Below are positions 17,381 to 27,225 of a stretch of 64,000 bases of DNA, piece after piece. The translations under genes were made by a program, and so were the position numbers. The DNA is from Desulforegula conservatrix Mb1Pa (lineage in GTDB: Bacteria; Desulfobacterota; Desulfobacteria; Desulfobacterales; Desulforegulaceae): positions 1 to 64,000 of the forward strand of contig NZ_AUEY01000010.1 in the NCBI RefSeq assembly GCF_000426225.1, in the 5' to 3' direction. Position 1 is the stretch's first letter; every line of letters starts with the position of its first letter. The notes beneath the pieces were generated by a model that saw only the letters and a program-made list of their open reading frames with translations, did no database searches and was not told the DNA's origin.

Positions 17381-17438
17381 AATTTAGGTCACCCTAAATT
17401 CTTTAGTATTAAAATAAAATTATTTATTTTGTTGTCAA
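17381..17438 (-). promoter_or_regulatory. Promoter plus DtxR/IdeR-like operator of the small peptide
   Basis: On the minus strand TTGACA (17433-17438) and TATTTT (17411-17416) are 16 bases apart. The perfect inverted repeat AATTTAGG-TCAC-CCTAAATT (17381-17400) starts about 10 bases beyond the -10, over the expected transcription start. TTAGG/CCTAA half-sites are characteristic of DtxR/IdeR-family iron repressors, and a DtxR-family gene lies at 44.6 kb. Confidence 0.65.
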
Positions 17439-17579
17439 TAGTAAGGCAAAAATATCCTTGTTCTTAATCTGGTTCGGAATTACTTGGGGTTATTAGGAAT
17501 GGCCAGTTTGAACGGCTAATTTGGTTATGAAAAGAATCATGACTGTTTTTGAAACAATAATCAGTCTGGGGATTAGAAT

Positions 17580-18422
17580 ATGGATTTTTATGCTCATGAA
17601 GGTGTAAGTGTTATTATTCCGGTATATAATAGGCCAGATTTTCTTAAGGAAGCACTGGATTCAGCTTTAAAGCAGACATTCCGAAATTTTGAAATCATTG
17701 TTGTTGACGACGGATCAACCGACTCAACGCCTGATGTGATAAATTCATATGGTGATAAAATTGTAAATATAAGGCAGGAAAACAAAGGTGTGAGTTCAGC
17801 CAGAAATAAAGGAATCATGGCTGCAAAGCATTGTTTCATTGCTTTTCTTGATTCTGATGATCTCTGGATGGATCAGAAGCTTGAACGCCAGGTTGCCTTT
17901 TTTCATAAAAATCCAGGGGCAAGTGTATGCCAGGCCGGAGAGATATGGATTAGACGGGGCAAAAGAGTCAATCCCTGCAAAAAACACATAAAACCATCAG
18001 GGATGATATTTGAACCATCCTTGAATCTTTGCCTCGTAAGTCCTTCTGCGGTGATGCTGAAAAAAAGTGTTTTTCATGAAGTCGGATATTTCAATGAAAA
18101 TTTTCCAGCTTGTGAGGATTATGATCTCTGGCTCAGAATTGCCTGCACGATTCCTATATTTTTGATAGATGAACCGCTTGTGATGAAAAGGGGAGGGCAT
18201 GAGGGGCAGCTTTCATCCATGGATAGCCTCGATAAATACAGGATTATTTCAATTTCTCAGCTTATTGACTCTGGCCGGCTTGACGATTTTCAGAAAAATG
18301 CTGCTTTAAACGTATTGGGCGAAAAATGTAGGATTTACACCGCTGGATGTGTTAAAAGAGGAAAGAATATTGAGGCATCGGAAATTATGGCCATTGCTGA
18401 AAAATACGGCTGTTTTCTTTAA
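17580..18422 (+). CDS. Family 2 glycosyltransferase
   Basis: This 280-aa GT-A enzyme has SVIIPVYNRPDFLKEAL and VVDDGSTDST (nucleotide binding), then NKGVSSARNKGI and AFLDSDDLW, the DxD-type metal site. A C-terminal ACEDYDLWLRIA matches the ED(Y)xLxLR catalytic-base motif of GT2 enzymes. No membrane helix is present, so it is cytosolic or peripheral. It is isolated from other polysaccharide genes, and the acceptor is not predictable. Confidence 0.9.
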   Translation: MDFYAHEGVSVIIPVYNRPDFLKEALDSALKQTFRNFEIIVVDDGSTDSTPDVINSYGDKIVNIRQENKGVSSARNKGIMAAKHCFIAFLDSDDLWMDQKLERQVAFFHKNPGASVCQAGEIWIRRGKRVNPCKKHIKPSGMIFEPSLNLCLVSPSAVMLKKSVFHEVGYFNENFPACEDYDLWLRIACTIPIFLIDEPLVMKRGGHEGQLSSMDSLDKYRIISISQLIDSGRLDDFQKNAALNVLGEKCRIYTAGCVKRGKNIEASEIMAIAEKYGCFL

Positions 18423-18552
18423 AAAGTACACAAGACATGATTCTGGCCTGATTTTTGTTGACTAAGAAAAGCAATATCTGTTTTATAATGATGTTGTTTA
18501 AATTTTCTGTTCTTTTGGCCTTCCTTTTCAAATCCTTCCATACGAGGTATCT

Positions 18553-19371
18553 ATGAGCTATCAGGTCAGGGCTGATTCGGAGAAAAACAGACTTTACTTG
18601 ATTCTCGGTGTTATGGATAAGGTTGAGATTTCCAGGTTTAATGCCGATGTCAGAGAGGCCCTGAAAGAGCTATCTCCTGGATTCGGATGTATTACAGACA
18701 TAAGGGGATTAAGAATACCCGTTGAAAGGATTGAGCAGGAGGATCTTGAGAAGATTCTTCATGTGCACAGGATGTTGAAGGAAAAAAGCGTAAGCGGTAT
18801 AGTTCGAATAGCAGAATCCCAAGTCTGGCTCGCAGCCGCCCTTGCAGAAAGTGAAATGATTTCAGGAGTCAATATTGCCTATGTCGATGATTTGACAAAA
18901 GCCGAGTCAATATTTGAAAAAGGATTTGAGTCAAGCCATTCGCGCATATATCCTCTTGTTCAGGCTGATATTAATAGAAACAGACTTTATATATCTTTCA
19001 GCAGGCTTTCTTCCATTGATTTCAACAAAACGTGTGATCTTATAATGAAGGAAGCCTCAATGCTTAAACCGGATTTTGGCTGTATATTAGATATAAGATT
19101 TCTCAAGGTCGACTGGACAAACCTTGATGTCAAAGTTATTGAGGATGTCAAGGGTGTGCAAAAAGGCTTGACTAAGCTTGGTATGCGTTTTGTCGTAAGG
19201 GTTGTAAATAATGAGTTTTGGTTGGATAATCTCGTTAACAGAGAAGCGCTTGATCCTGAAACATGGGTTCAGTTAACCCTTGGGGAAGGACAGCTTGACG
19301 CAGGATATAAAGCCTCATTTGCAAATAATCTTGCGGAAGCCGAAGCAATGCTGGATAGTTTTAAATCATAG
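18553..19371 (+). CDS. Two-repeat protein of unknown function, partner of the HD-GYP regulator
   Basis: The 272 residues form two homologous halves of about 130. RADSEKNRLYLILG in the first matches QADINRNRLYISFS in the second; FGCITDIRGLRIP matches FGCILDIRFLKVD; and IVRIAESQVWLA matches VVRVVNNEFWLDN. Alternating beta and helix with a central DIR resembles STAS/SpoIIAA-like folds, but this is only an impression of secondary structure. There is no signal peptide or membrane helix. The next gene, an HD-GYP response regulator, starts 51 bp later, so a shared role in cyclic di-GMP signalling is plausible. Confidence 0.75.
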   Translation: MSYQVRADSEKNRLYLILGVMDKVEISRFNADVREALKELSPGFGCITDIRGLRIPVERIEQEDLEKILHVHRMLKEKSVSGIVRIAESQVWLAAALAESEMISGVNIAYVDDLTKAESIFEKGFESSHSRIYPLVQADINRNRLYISFSRLSSIDFNKTCDLIMKEASMLKPDFGCILDIRFLKVDWTNLDVKVIEDVKGVQKGLTKLGMRFVVRVVNNEFWLDNLVNREALDPETWVQLTLGEGQLDAGYKASFANNLAEAEAMLDSFKS

Positions 19372-19422
19372 GTTTAAATATTATTTTGATGCCTTTCTCA
19401 TAAAATTGAAGGCGGAGGCCTA

Positions 19423-20550
19423 ATGAGTTTTGTAGAACCTTTTTTGAAAAGTGAAGTTCATGTGCTGGTTGTTGATGATGAAGAACCCATTCGAACTGTT
19501 TACAGGGATGCGATAAGACTTGCCGGTTTTCAGAGCACAGCAGCCGGAAGTGCGGCAGAGGCTCTTGGAATACTCAAAAACATTCATGCGGACGTTGTAA
19601 TAACAGACATCAGAATGCCGGACATGAATGGTATAGAGCTAATGGGCCGGATTCGTGAAAAATACGATACGGACATCATTGTCATGACAGGCTATGCTGA
19701 AGATTATACTTACGAGAAAATAATTGCACTCGGCGCAAAGGACTTTATTCATAAGCCCGTCAATCTGGGAGAACTTCTAGCACGTCTTAAAAGGGTAACC
19801 CATGAAAGAGCGCTGGTGAAGCAGAGAAATCAGGCTTTCACAGAGCTGAAAGACGCCTATATTGATACGGTCAACAGGCTGGTTATTGCCTCTGAATACA
19901 AGGATGAAGATACAGGCGACCATATTGTAAGAATTAGCAAGTATTGTTCATTTATCGCAAAATGGATGAATATGCCTTCGGATTTTGTGGAAACAATCAT
20001 GTATGCCTCGCCAATGCATGATGTCGGGAAGATCGGTATTCCTGATAAAATACTTCTCAAACCCGGGAAACTTGATCCTGATGAGTTTGAAATAATGAAA
20101 ACCCATACCATTATTGGCGCAAAAATCCTTGCTCACTCAAAACCCGCAATTATAAGAATGGCTTGCGATATCGCTCTTACTCATCATGAACGTTGGGATG
20201 GATGTGGCTACCCAAAAGGTCTTGCCGGAAAATCCATTCCCATATGCGGCAGAATAGTTGCCGTGGCAGATACTTTTGACGCATTGACATCTGCAAGGCC
20301 TTATAAAAAACCATATCCTCCTCAGGTGGCGGCTGAAATTATCAAGAATGAAAGGGGGAAGCAGTTTGACCCTGAGATTGCAGATGTGTTTCTGGATCAT
20401 CTTGATGAGATGATAACGCTCAGAGGATCTGTAGGAGAAATGGCATCACTTGAGATTACAGATTTTGAGTGGAGCGAGAGAGATCTGGCAGTTGGGACAA
20501 ACATAAACATGGCTTCTCTTTTTGGCGATAAAAGAGATGGTTCCTTATAG
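19423..20550 (+). CDS. Response regulator with HD-GYP phosphodiesterase domain
   Basis: The protein has 375 residues. An N-terminal receiver domain (about 8-125) has VLVVDDEEPIR, the phospho-acceptor in VVITDIRMPDM and the conserved Lys in DFIHKPVN. A coiled linker leads to an HD-GYP domain with MHDVGKIGIPDKILLKPGKL and HHERWDGCGYPKGL. All metal-binding HD and GYP residues appear intact, so it should hydrolyse cyclic di-GMP when phosphorylated. No histidine kinase gene is adjacent. The start has a GGAGG seven bases upstream. Confidence 0.94.
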   Translation: MSFVEPFLKSEVHVLVVDDEEPIRTVYRDAIRLAGFQSTAAGSAAEALGILKNIHADVVITDIRMPDMNGIELMGRIREKYDTDIIVMTGYAEDYTYEKIIALGAKDFIHKPVNLGELLARLKRVTHERALVKQRNQAFTELKDAYIDTVNRLVIASEYKDEDTGDHIVRISKYCSFIAKWMNMPSDFVETIMYASPMHDVGKIGIPDKILLKPGKLDPDEFEIMKTHTIIGAKILAHSKPAIIRMACDIALTHHERWDGCGYPKGLAGKSIPICGRIVAVADTFDALTSARPYKKPYPPQVAAEIIKNERGKQFDPEIADVFLDHLDEMITLRGSVGEMASLEITDFEWSERDLAVGTNINMASLFGDKRDGSL

Positions 20551-20588
20551 CTCTATTTTTGCCAGTTAAGTGTATTCTGACAATTAAT

Positions 20589-20875
20589 TCGGATTTTGAT
20601 GACCTAACTAAAAGTCAAAAAAAACATCACCGGAATGCCAGACTTATCAGGCTAAAATGCCCTAAAGTTGTGCATACACGGTCTATTTACCTGAAATTTT
20701 TTGAGGGGCTTTTTTTTCAAAAAGCGACCCGCCGACATTCGGATCAATGTCGGATTACGAGCAAAGGACGCTCTAATCCGTCCTACGAATTGGTCTTATT
20801 TAACGACAATTTAACCATGCAAGGCACGCGCATCACACCGGACTTTTTGTGACTTTTTCATTTTAACAGAGACAA
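20589..20875. repeat. Mosaic repeat: family A halves split by family B/E sequence
   Basis: The left part (about 20589-20645, GATGACCTAACTAAAAGTC and AATGCCAGACT) and the right part (about 20840-20870, CGGACTTTTTGTGACTTTTTC) look like the two ends of one family A element. Between them lies family B core (AATGCCCTAAAGTTGTGCAT and AAAAAGCGACCCGCC) followed by a family E stretch (TCGGATTACGAGCAAAGG). A nested insertion history is the simplest reading. No gene was found in the whole 20551-21018 gap. Confidence 0.6.
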
Positions 20876-21018
20876 AGGAAGATGCTATATTTGCAAAAGT
20901 AAACTTGAAAAATTCTAAAATGTTGAAATCTCTTGGACTTTGTAAACCATGAATCTCTTTCTATGCTTTTATTAAGTGTAAGCTACTATACAGGGCAAGG
21001 AAAAGCGTAAAGAGACCA

Positions 21019-22380
21019 TCATATATACGTCGAAATCTTTTTAGTCGAAGATTGCTTTGTCCTGTTATTCCTTGAATTTGACTCTTTTATTTTTTCATCA
21101 AAAAATTTCATCAGGTCATCGAGCCTCTTTTGCAATTTTTCAAAAAGCTCATCTTTGGCAGAAGATCCCTTGTTATTAGATTCACTATTTTTAGATATAT
21201 TATCATTCATTTTGCCAATCTGTTCTTTTATTGCCTGAAACATTGATGTTCTTGCATCATTTGCAGCCTGGAGTAGCATTTCCGGCATTTGATTTCTGGC
21301 TGCTGATAATGACTGTGTTTGGGAAGCCGGTTGTTGTGCTTCCTTTGCAAGGTCTATCTGAAAGAGGTTCTGAACTTCTCCTGTTTCTTTAACATAAAGG
21401 CCTGTCTTCCTTAAAATTCCCTGGATGTTTCCATCCTGTCCCTGCATGCTGAATTCCGAATCTCTTGATCCTGTGAAAATTGCGCCTAAACCAGCTGTCT
21501 TCAGATCAGTAAGCTTGTCCTCTCCATTTTCGTCTTTGGTCCATATAACGAGTTTGGAAAAAGAATCGTCGTTTTCATCAATCCAGCCGTCAGAATTTCC
21601 ATCTAAAGCAGATAACTCTCCGAATCCATTCCCGCTTGAGGGTCCGAAAAGCTCAGTTCCGTTATTAATTTTTCCGTCCATGTTTCTGTCGAGGGCAAGA
21701 AAGCCATTCCCCTGTTCAAGGGAATGCACTTTGTCAGCTGTCCCGTCTGAGTCTATGTCGAAAGTGAATACAGAGTCTGAGATTTCAGGAGGTTTGCCTG
21801 AAAGATTAATTACAATGGGATCCGTGAGCAGTCTGGCATCACCAATTGTCTGCTCGTACCCCTCCTTCATAAGCCCTCTTTGCATTTTAAGGAAAAGATT
21901 GAAAGATATTTCAGTTCCGTCACTTGTATGGATTGTTCCTGAAGATGCGATGGAAGTAGACTCTTTTTCCTTGTGTACATATGATCTTGATATTTTCATT
22001 ATCGAGTCTGTCTGGGTTTCAGGCTGGCGGTTTCTTTGCTGTTGCTGAGTTGTTCTTTCATCGCCTGACCTTGAATAGAGGCTGGTTACAGATGTTTTTC
22101 TTCCGCTCAGAGCACTTGTTATTGATTCTATCACAGGTTTTGCTGTTGCAGACGCATCAGAGACCGTTCTTTTTACAACTGTTTTTGACGAAGTTTCGAA
22201 GCTTTTTTCGCTCTGAATCTTTGCCGAACTTTCCCTGGAAATTGAAACCCTGTCTCCTGAAAAACTGTTTGGGAGTGCACCTTGAGAAATAAGAAAGGTT
22301 TCCCTTTTTTCAAATGAAGCGTCACTTGAGGTGAATACTCGCTCTGATCCCATATTGATGGTGAACCCTTTTATTTTCAT
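21019..22380 (-). CDS. EF-hand-like calcium-binding protein, unknown function
   Basis: The protein has 453 residues. A Ser/Thr/Gln-rich, low-complexity N-terminal half is followed by a compact domain (about 190-345) with three DxDxDG-type loops: DIDSDGTAD (208), DRNMDGKIN (231) and DGNSDGWID (260). These are typical of dockerin/EF-hand Ca2+ sites. The C-terminal 100 residues are helical and charged, with a Lys/Asn/Ser-rich end. No signal peptide or membrane helix is visible, so export, if any, would be signal-less. Similar DxDxDG domains occur in many uncharacterised proteobacterial proteins. It is monocistronic, between two repeat-filled gaps. Confidence 0.7.
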   Translation of the reverse strand: MKIKGFTINMGSERVFTSSDASFEKRETFLISQGALPNSFSGDRVSISRESSAKIQSEKSFETSSKTVVKRTVSDASATAKPVIESITSALSGRKTSVTSLYSRSGDERTTQQQQRNRQPETQTDSIMKISRSYVHKEKESTSIASSGTIHTSDGTEISFNLFLKMQRGLMKEGYEQTIGDARLLTDPIVINLSGKPPEISDSVFTFDIDSDGTADKVHSLEQGNGFLALDRNMDGKINNGTELFGPSSGNGFGELSALDGNSDGWIDENDDSFSKLVIWTKDENGEDKLTDLKTAGLGAIFTGSRDSEFSMQGQDGNIQGILRKTGLYVKETGEVQNLFQIDLAKEAQQPASQTQSLSAARNQMPEMLLQAANDARTSMFQAIKEQIGKMNDNISKNSESNNKGSSAKDELFEKLQKRLDDLMKFFDEKIKESNSRNNRTKQSSTKKISTYI

Positions 22381-22490
22381 GGAGCCTCCTTAATGTCGTT
22401 TAAACTTTATTCGGTGGATGAATGAGAAAACTTTAGAGAAAAAAACAGATGAATATCTGAATGAGTCATAATTTAGGATTATTAAGAATT

Positions 22491-22621
22491 ACAAGGCCGC
22501 AAAAAGTCCGACTACCGCCATTCCAGCCTATGCCGGAATCCAGAAGTAGCTGAAATTACAAAGATGCGGATCAAGTTCGGCATGACGCTAATGCCATTTT
22601 TTAACTTTTTGCGAGTCCATC
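22491..22621. repeat. Family A miniature element, copy 3 (reverse)
   Basis: This copy of about 131 bp is in reverse orientation: AAGGCCGCAAAAAGTCC on the left and CTTTTTGCGAGTCCATC on the right, with CCATTCCAGCCTATGCCGG and GCGGATCAAGTTCGGCA arms. No clear target duplication is visible. Confidence 0.8.
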
Positions 22622-22735
22622 AAGAAAATTTCGATCTGAAAATCTCAATTATTTTTGTAACTTTTCGAAATAGATGTCTCTCATAAGGAGCAACTCGGTA
22701 ACGGAATCTATTTGCAAAAAATTGAGGGGAACTAA

Positions 22736-23428
22736 ATGAAGAAAAAGGCAGATATGGATAAAAACAGGATAAATGTCAGAAACAGAAGATTAATACAGTG
22801 GATTCTTGCGCCAATAGTGGTTCTGGTTATTGGGCTCGGATGGAGATATACTGTTCTCGGATTTACGGTTCCAGTCGTAATGGGACTTGGAATGGTTTTC
22901 GGATCAGTAAATGGAAGATATGCATGCGGAAATTTATGTCCAAGGGGCGGTTTTTTTGACAGGATTATTGCTCCGTTCAGCAGAAAGTTACCAATTCCTG
23001 ATTTTTTCCGGTCTATGAAATTCAGATGGATTGTTTTTGCAGCGCTTATGGGATTCATGACTTTTCAAATATCGCGAAACCCAACAAGCTGGGAGCACTG
23101 GGGGCATGTGTTCTGGATCATGTGTGCAGTCACAACGCTTGTGGGAGTTATTCTTGGTATATTTATTAATCCAAGAGCATGGTGTTCCTTCTGCCCAATG
23201 GGAACAATGCAGAATGCCATGGGTGGCGGCAAGAACCAGCTTGAAATAAAATCGAATTTATGTCGGGAATGCCGGATATGCGAAAAGGCTTGTCCTATGG
23301 GTATACAAATTGTTGATTTCAAAAATAGCGGGAAAGTGGGTTCACGCGATTGCTTAAAATGCCCTGAATGCATAGGAGTCTGTTCTAAAAAGGCGCTTTC
23401 ATGGCCAGTGAATAACAAGGCGGCATGA
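22736..23428 (+). CDS. Membrane-bound 4Fe-4S protein of the NapH/NosR polyferredoxin type
   Basis: This 230-aa protein has about four hydrophobic helices (around 20-42, 48-62, 100-116, 126-146). It carries the paired CxxxCP motifs CGNLCPRGG and CSFCPMGTM seen at the membrane face of NapH/NosR/CcoG-like proteins. Two C-terminal ferredoxin motifs follow, CRECRICEKACPMG and CLKCPECIGVC, the second slightly irregular. It likely passes electrons between a quinol or ferredoxin pool and an unknown partner. It is encoded alone, so the partner is not indicated. A second ATG six codons in is an alternative start. Confidence 0.85.
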   Translation: MKKKADMDKNRINVRNRRLIQWILAPIVVLVIGLGWRYTVLGFTVPVVMGLGMVFGSVNGRYACGNLCPRGGFFDRIIAPFSRKLPIPDFFRSMKFRWIVFAALMGFMTFQISRNPTSWEHWGHVFWIMCAVTTLVGVILGIFINPRAWCSFCPMGTMQNAMGGGKNQLEIKSNLCRECRICEKACPMGIQIVDFKNSGKVGSRDCLKCPECIGVCSKKALSWPVNNKAA

Positions 23429-23606
23429 TCTCTTCAGAAATACTTGAAGCCGGATGATGCTTTACGGTAATACCCGATATTTTTATTCGCATTTGGATTG
23501 TTTTTTCAAAAAAAATGAATTCATTACAAGTTACTCTCGCTTTTTATCTATAATAATTATAAAAAATAGAATTGGCTGGTGAATTTAATATTTATGGCGG
23601 AGTAAG

Positions 23607-24083
23607 ATGAACAATTTTGATGATTACAGTAGCGAAAAAGGCAATGATTATTCTGGTTACCAGATGATGAGGATGTGGTTCCCGGAAAAAGAAGAGGCCG
23701 ATAAACAGGAGCATATGACAACCGAGCTTTCAGATGAAGAGTTTGAAGAGCTTAAGAATCATCTTAATGGTTGTATGCCGCTTGGTTCCATGATTCTTGA
23801 TCTATGGGACGAGAATGTCAGGTTTGAGGAAAATCTGACAGCTGATTGGTATATGGAAGCAGCGTTCGGAACTGCTGAATCCCTTACTGATTGCGCAGAC
23901 AAACTGGAAAAATTTTTTATTGACCAGATTGAGCGTTTGTCACTTGATTATAATCAGCACGGCGAAGAAGAGCTTTTTCACGATTTGATTAAGGACGAGG
24001 CAAGGCAGTTTGTAAAAAACTGGAGGAAAAATATATATTCTCTTTTTTTAAAGATGGATGTTTCCAAGAAAAAGAGCGGGTAA
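23607..24083 (+). CDS. Acidic hypothetical protein
   Basis: This 158-aa acidic, mostly helical soluble protein has no signal peptide or recognised motif. The N-terminus is rich in Asp/Tyr and the middle in Glu (ELSDEEFEELKNHLNG). The C-terminus turns basic (DVSKKKSG). It is followed by a long palindromic terminator and is not in an operon. I do not recognise a family. Confidence 0.6.
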   Translation: MNNFDDYSSEKGNDYSGYQMMRMWFPEKEEADKQEHMTTELSDEEFEELKNHLNGCMPLGSMILDLWDENVRFEENLTADWYMEAAFGTAESLTDCADKLEKFFIDQIERLSLDYNQHGEEELFHDLIKDEARQFVKNWRKNIYSLFLKMDVSKKKSG

Positions 24084-24233
24084 ATATCGGAGGATGTATA
24101 TAATAACTATTTGATATTCAAGTATAAAAGCTGCATCCGGCGGGTCGCTTTTTGGAAAAAGCTCCGCAAAAATTTTCAATGACATATAAATAATGTGCTG
24201 TTAGCATAAAAACCAATTAAGTTTTTGAGGTGT

Positions 24234-24265
24234 CTGGGGAACTTTTTTAAAAAAAAGTTCCCCAG
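24234..24265 (+). terminator. Long palindromic terminator
   Basis: CTGGGGAACTTTTTT pairs with AAAAAAGTTCCCCAG (15-bp stem) and is followed by TTTTATTTG. The sequence resembles the GGGGAACTTTTT module of family B repeats, and family B core (GGCGGGTCGCTTTTTGG) lies just upstream at about 24138. The terminator may therefore have come from a repeat. Confidence 0.7.
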
Positions 24266-24320
24266 TTTTATTTGAAATACAATCGGATGTGTTTCTTTGA
24301 TAATTGCTATGCCTTTATTT

Positions 24321-27143
24321 TTATATGGCATTATGAAGAATTTGTTTCAGAAACTTTCCAGTATGTGATTTTTCGTTTTCAGCAACTTCCTCGGGAGTTC
24401 CGGTCGCTATTATTTCTCCTCCTCCGTCTCCGCCTTCAGGTCCCAGGTCCACAATGTAATCGGCAAATTTAATTACGTCCAGATTGTGTTCAATGACTAT
24501 CATCGTGTTTCCTGATTCAACTAATCTGTCCAGAACATCAAGCAGCTTTCTGATATCGTCCATATGAAGGCCGGTTGTTGGCTCGTCGAGGATGTATATG
24601 GTTCTGCCGGTGCTTCTTTTGCTTAATTCCCTTGCTAACTTGATTCTTTGGGCTTCTCCGCCTGAAAGTGTGGTCGCTGCCTGGCCTATTCTTATATATC
24701 CAAGTCCGACATCCTGAAGAGTCTGGAGCTTGATTTTGATTGAGGGGATGTTCGTAAAAAAATCTGCCGCCTGATCCACTGTCATGTTAAGAACATCAGA
24801 AATATTTTTGCCTTTATAATGAATCTCAAGGGTTTCCCTGTTATATCTCTTGCCTTTGCAGACATCACAGGCGACATATACATCCGGCAGAAAATGCATT
24901 TCAATCTTTATGATTCCATCGCCCTGGCAGGATTCACATCTGCCGCCCTTTACATTGAAGCTGAAACGGCCAAGCTTGTAGCCCCTTGCCTTTGCTTCCT
25001 GGGTCTGTGCAAACAGCTCGCGTATAAAGGAAAAGATCCCTGTATAAGTTCCTGGATTTGACCTTGGAGTTCTGCCTATTGGTGACTGGTCAATGTGAAC
25101 GACTTTGTCTATATGCTCAAGCCCTTCAATTCCTTTGTTGGCTCCAGCCGCAGCTCTTGATTCCGAGAACTTTCGTGCCAGCAGCTTGTTAAGGGTTTCA
25201 AGGATAAGAGTTGATTTGCCTGATCCTGAAACTCCTGTGACGCATGTCAGACAGGCGATGGGAAATTCAGCAGTGACATTTTTTAGATTGTTTTCTGACG
25301 CGCCTTTAAGAATGATATGTTTTTTGGAAGTCCTTCTTTTCTCAGGGATTCTGATTTCTTCCTTGCCAGACATATATAGGGCGGTGAGTGATTTCTCATC
25401 TTCAATCAACTGAGCTGGTGTGCCTGCAAAGACAACCTCACCACCGTGAACTCCAGCTCCAGGGCCCATGTCTATAACGTAATCCGATTCTGTGATTGTC
25501 TCAGAGTCGTGCTCGACAACAATAACCGTATTCCCTAAGTCACGCATATTTTTGAGTGTTGTTATCAGTCTCTGATTGTCCCTTTGATGGAGGCCAATGC
25601 TCGGCTCATCAAGAACATACATTACTCCTGTCAGTCTTGATCCTATCTGGGTTGCGAGCCTGATTCTCTGGCTTTCTCCTCCTGAAAGGGTAGAAGCGGT
25701 TCTGTTCAGAGTAAGATAATTAAGTCCGACATTTTTTAAAAAAGATAGTCTGTCTGTGATTTCTTTTACTATTGGCTCTGAAATAACCTTGTTTTTTCCT
25801 TCAAGTTTCAAATCCATGAACCAATCAAGGCATTTTTCGACGGAATGGGACGTCATTTCAGGGACAGTCAAACCCGACACCCTTACGTTTCTTGCAGCTG
25901 GATTGAGCCTTGTTCCTGTGCAGCTTGTGCAAGGAATGAAGTTCATGTACTGGCTAATTTCCTCTCGCATCCACGCCGAATTTGTTTCCTTGTAGCGTCT
26001 TTTAAGATTGGGAATAACCCCCTCAAAGTTTTTCTTATAAACGATCTTCTGCCCGTCCCTTTCAAAATAAAAAGGGATTTCTTCAGCTCCAGATCCATAC
26101 AAAAGCACATTAAGGAATTTTTCAGGAAGTTTATTGACCGGAGTGTAAATATCTATTCCATAGTGATTTGTCAGGGCATCAAGAAACTCAGTGAACTGGA
26201 CGGAACTTCTTCCTGACCAAGGTGTTACTGCACCATCGCGAAGCGATAAATCCCTATCCGGAATTATAAGGCCTGGGTCAAACTCCGTGGTTGATCCGAG
26301 TCCGTCGCAGGCTGTGCAAGCTCCATGGGGTGAGTTGAAGGAAAAACTGGCAGGTGTGAATTCTGGATAGCTGATTCCGCAATCACGGCATGCTGCATTT
26401 TCACTGAAGAAAAATGCTTCACCTGAAGCAGTTTCAATAACTGCGTTGCCTCCCGAATTGGAAATTGAAAGCTCTATTGAATCCGCAAGCCTTGTTCTTA
26501 TTTCTGGTTTGACAACAAGTCTGTCCACAACAATTTCAATAGTGTGTTTTTTGTTTTTATCAAGAACAGGAACTTCTTCAATGTCGAATATTTCACCATT
26601 TACCCTTACTCTTGCGAATCCGCCTTTTCTTATAGTGGTGAACAGTTTTTCATGTGTACCTTTCTGAAGTTTTGCAACTGGTGACAGGATAAAGATTCTT
26701 GTGCCTTCTTCCATTCCCATTACCTGATCCACTATCTGGTCAAGGCTCTGGGACTGTATGATTTTTCCGCAGACATGACAGTGGGGGACTCCTGTCCTTG
26801 CAAAAAGAAGTCTTATATAATCATATATTTCTGTAATGGTTCCGACAGTCGAGCGTGGATTATGCCCTGCTGTTTTCTGTTCAATGGCAATGGCAGGAGA
26901 CAGCCCTTCGATTGAATCCACATCCGGTTTGTCCATCTGTCCAAGGAACTGACGTGCATATGTTGAAAGGGATTCCACATATCTTCTTTGTCCTTCTGCA
27001 TAGAGGGTGTCAAAAGCAAGTGTGGATTTCCCTGAGCCTGAAAGGCCTGTTATGACCACAAGTTTGTTTCTTGGTATCTGTACGTCAATGTTCTTGAGGT
27101 TGTGTTGTCTTGCGCCTCTGACATGGATAGAATCTGAACTCAT
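24321..27143 (-). CDS. uvrA: Excinuclease ABC subunit A
   Basis: The 940 residues are full length for the damage-recognition ATPase of nucleotide excision repair. Motifs include Walker [10 protein letters not shown] (about 34-42) and the second GVSGSGKST. The signatures [16 protein letters not shown] and [16 protein letters not shown] are followed by Walker [10 protein letters not shown] and LDEPTTGLH. Zinc-binding CxxC pairs include [19 protein letters not shown] and [15 protein letters not shown]. No partner uvrB is nearby. It shows no truncation. Confidence 0.97.
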   Translation of the reverse strand: MSSDSIHVRGARQHNLKNIDVQIPRNKLVVITGLSGSGKSTLAFDTLYAEGQRRYVESLSTYARQFLGQMDKPDVDSIEGLSPAIAIEQKTAGHNPRSTVGTITEIYDYIRLLFARTGVPHCHVCGKIIQSQSLDQIVDQVMGMEEGTRIFILSPVAKLQKGTHEKLFTTIRKGGFARVRVNGEIFDIEEVPVLDKNKKHTIEIVVDRLVVKPEIRTRLADSIELSISNSGGNAVIETASGEAFFFSENAACRDCGISYPEFTPASFSFNSPHGACTACDGLGSTTEFDPGLIIPDRDLSLRDGAVTPWSGRSSVQFTEFLDALTNHYGIDIYTPVNKLPEKFLNVLLYGSGAEEIPFYFERDGQKIVYKKNFEGVIPNLKRRYKETNSAWMREEISQYMNFIPCTSCTGTRLNPAARNVRVSGLTVPEMTSHSVEKCLDWFMDLKLEGKNKVISEPIVKEITDRLSFLKNVGLNYLTLNRTASTLSGGESQRIRLATQIGSRLTGVMYVLDEPSIGLHQRDNQRLITTLKNMRDLGNTVIVVEHDSETITESDYVIDMGPGAGVHGGEVVFAGTPAQLIEDEKSLTALYMSGKEEIRIPEKRRTSKKHIILKGASENNLKNVTAEFPIACLTCVTGVSGSGKSTLILETLNKLLARKFSESRAAAGANKGIEGLEHIDKVVHIDQSPIGRTPRSNPGTYTGIFSFIRELFAQTQEAKARGYKLGRFSFNVKGGRCESCQGDGIIKIEMHFLPDVYVACDVCKGKRYNRETLEIHYKGKNISDVLNMTVDQAADFFTNIPSIKIKLQTLQDVGLGYIRIGQAATTLSGGEAQRIKLARELSKRSTGRTIYILDEPTTGLHMDDIRKLLDVLDRLVESGNTMIVIEHNLDVIKFADYIVDLGPEGGDGGGEIIATGTPEEVAENEKSHTGKFLKQILHNAI

Positions 27144-27225
27144 TTATATCTGTTCTCCGGAACCGAAGTTATCAATAGCATAACTATTCATCAAACTTAT
27201 TTATTAGAGTGGAGACTTTTTAAAA

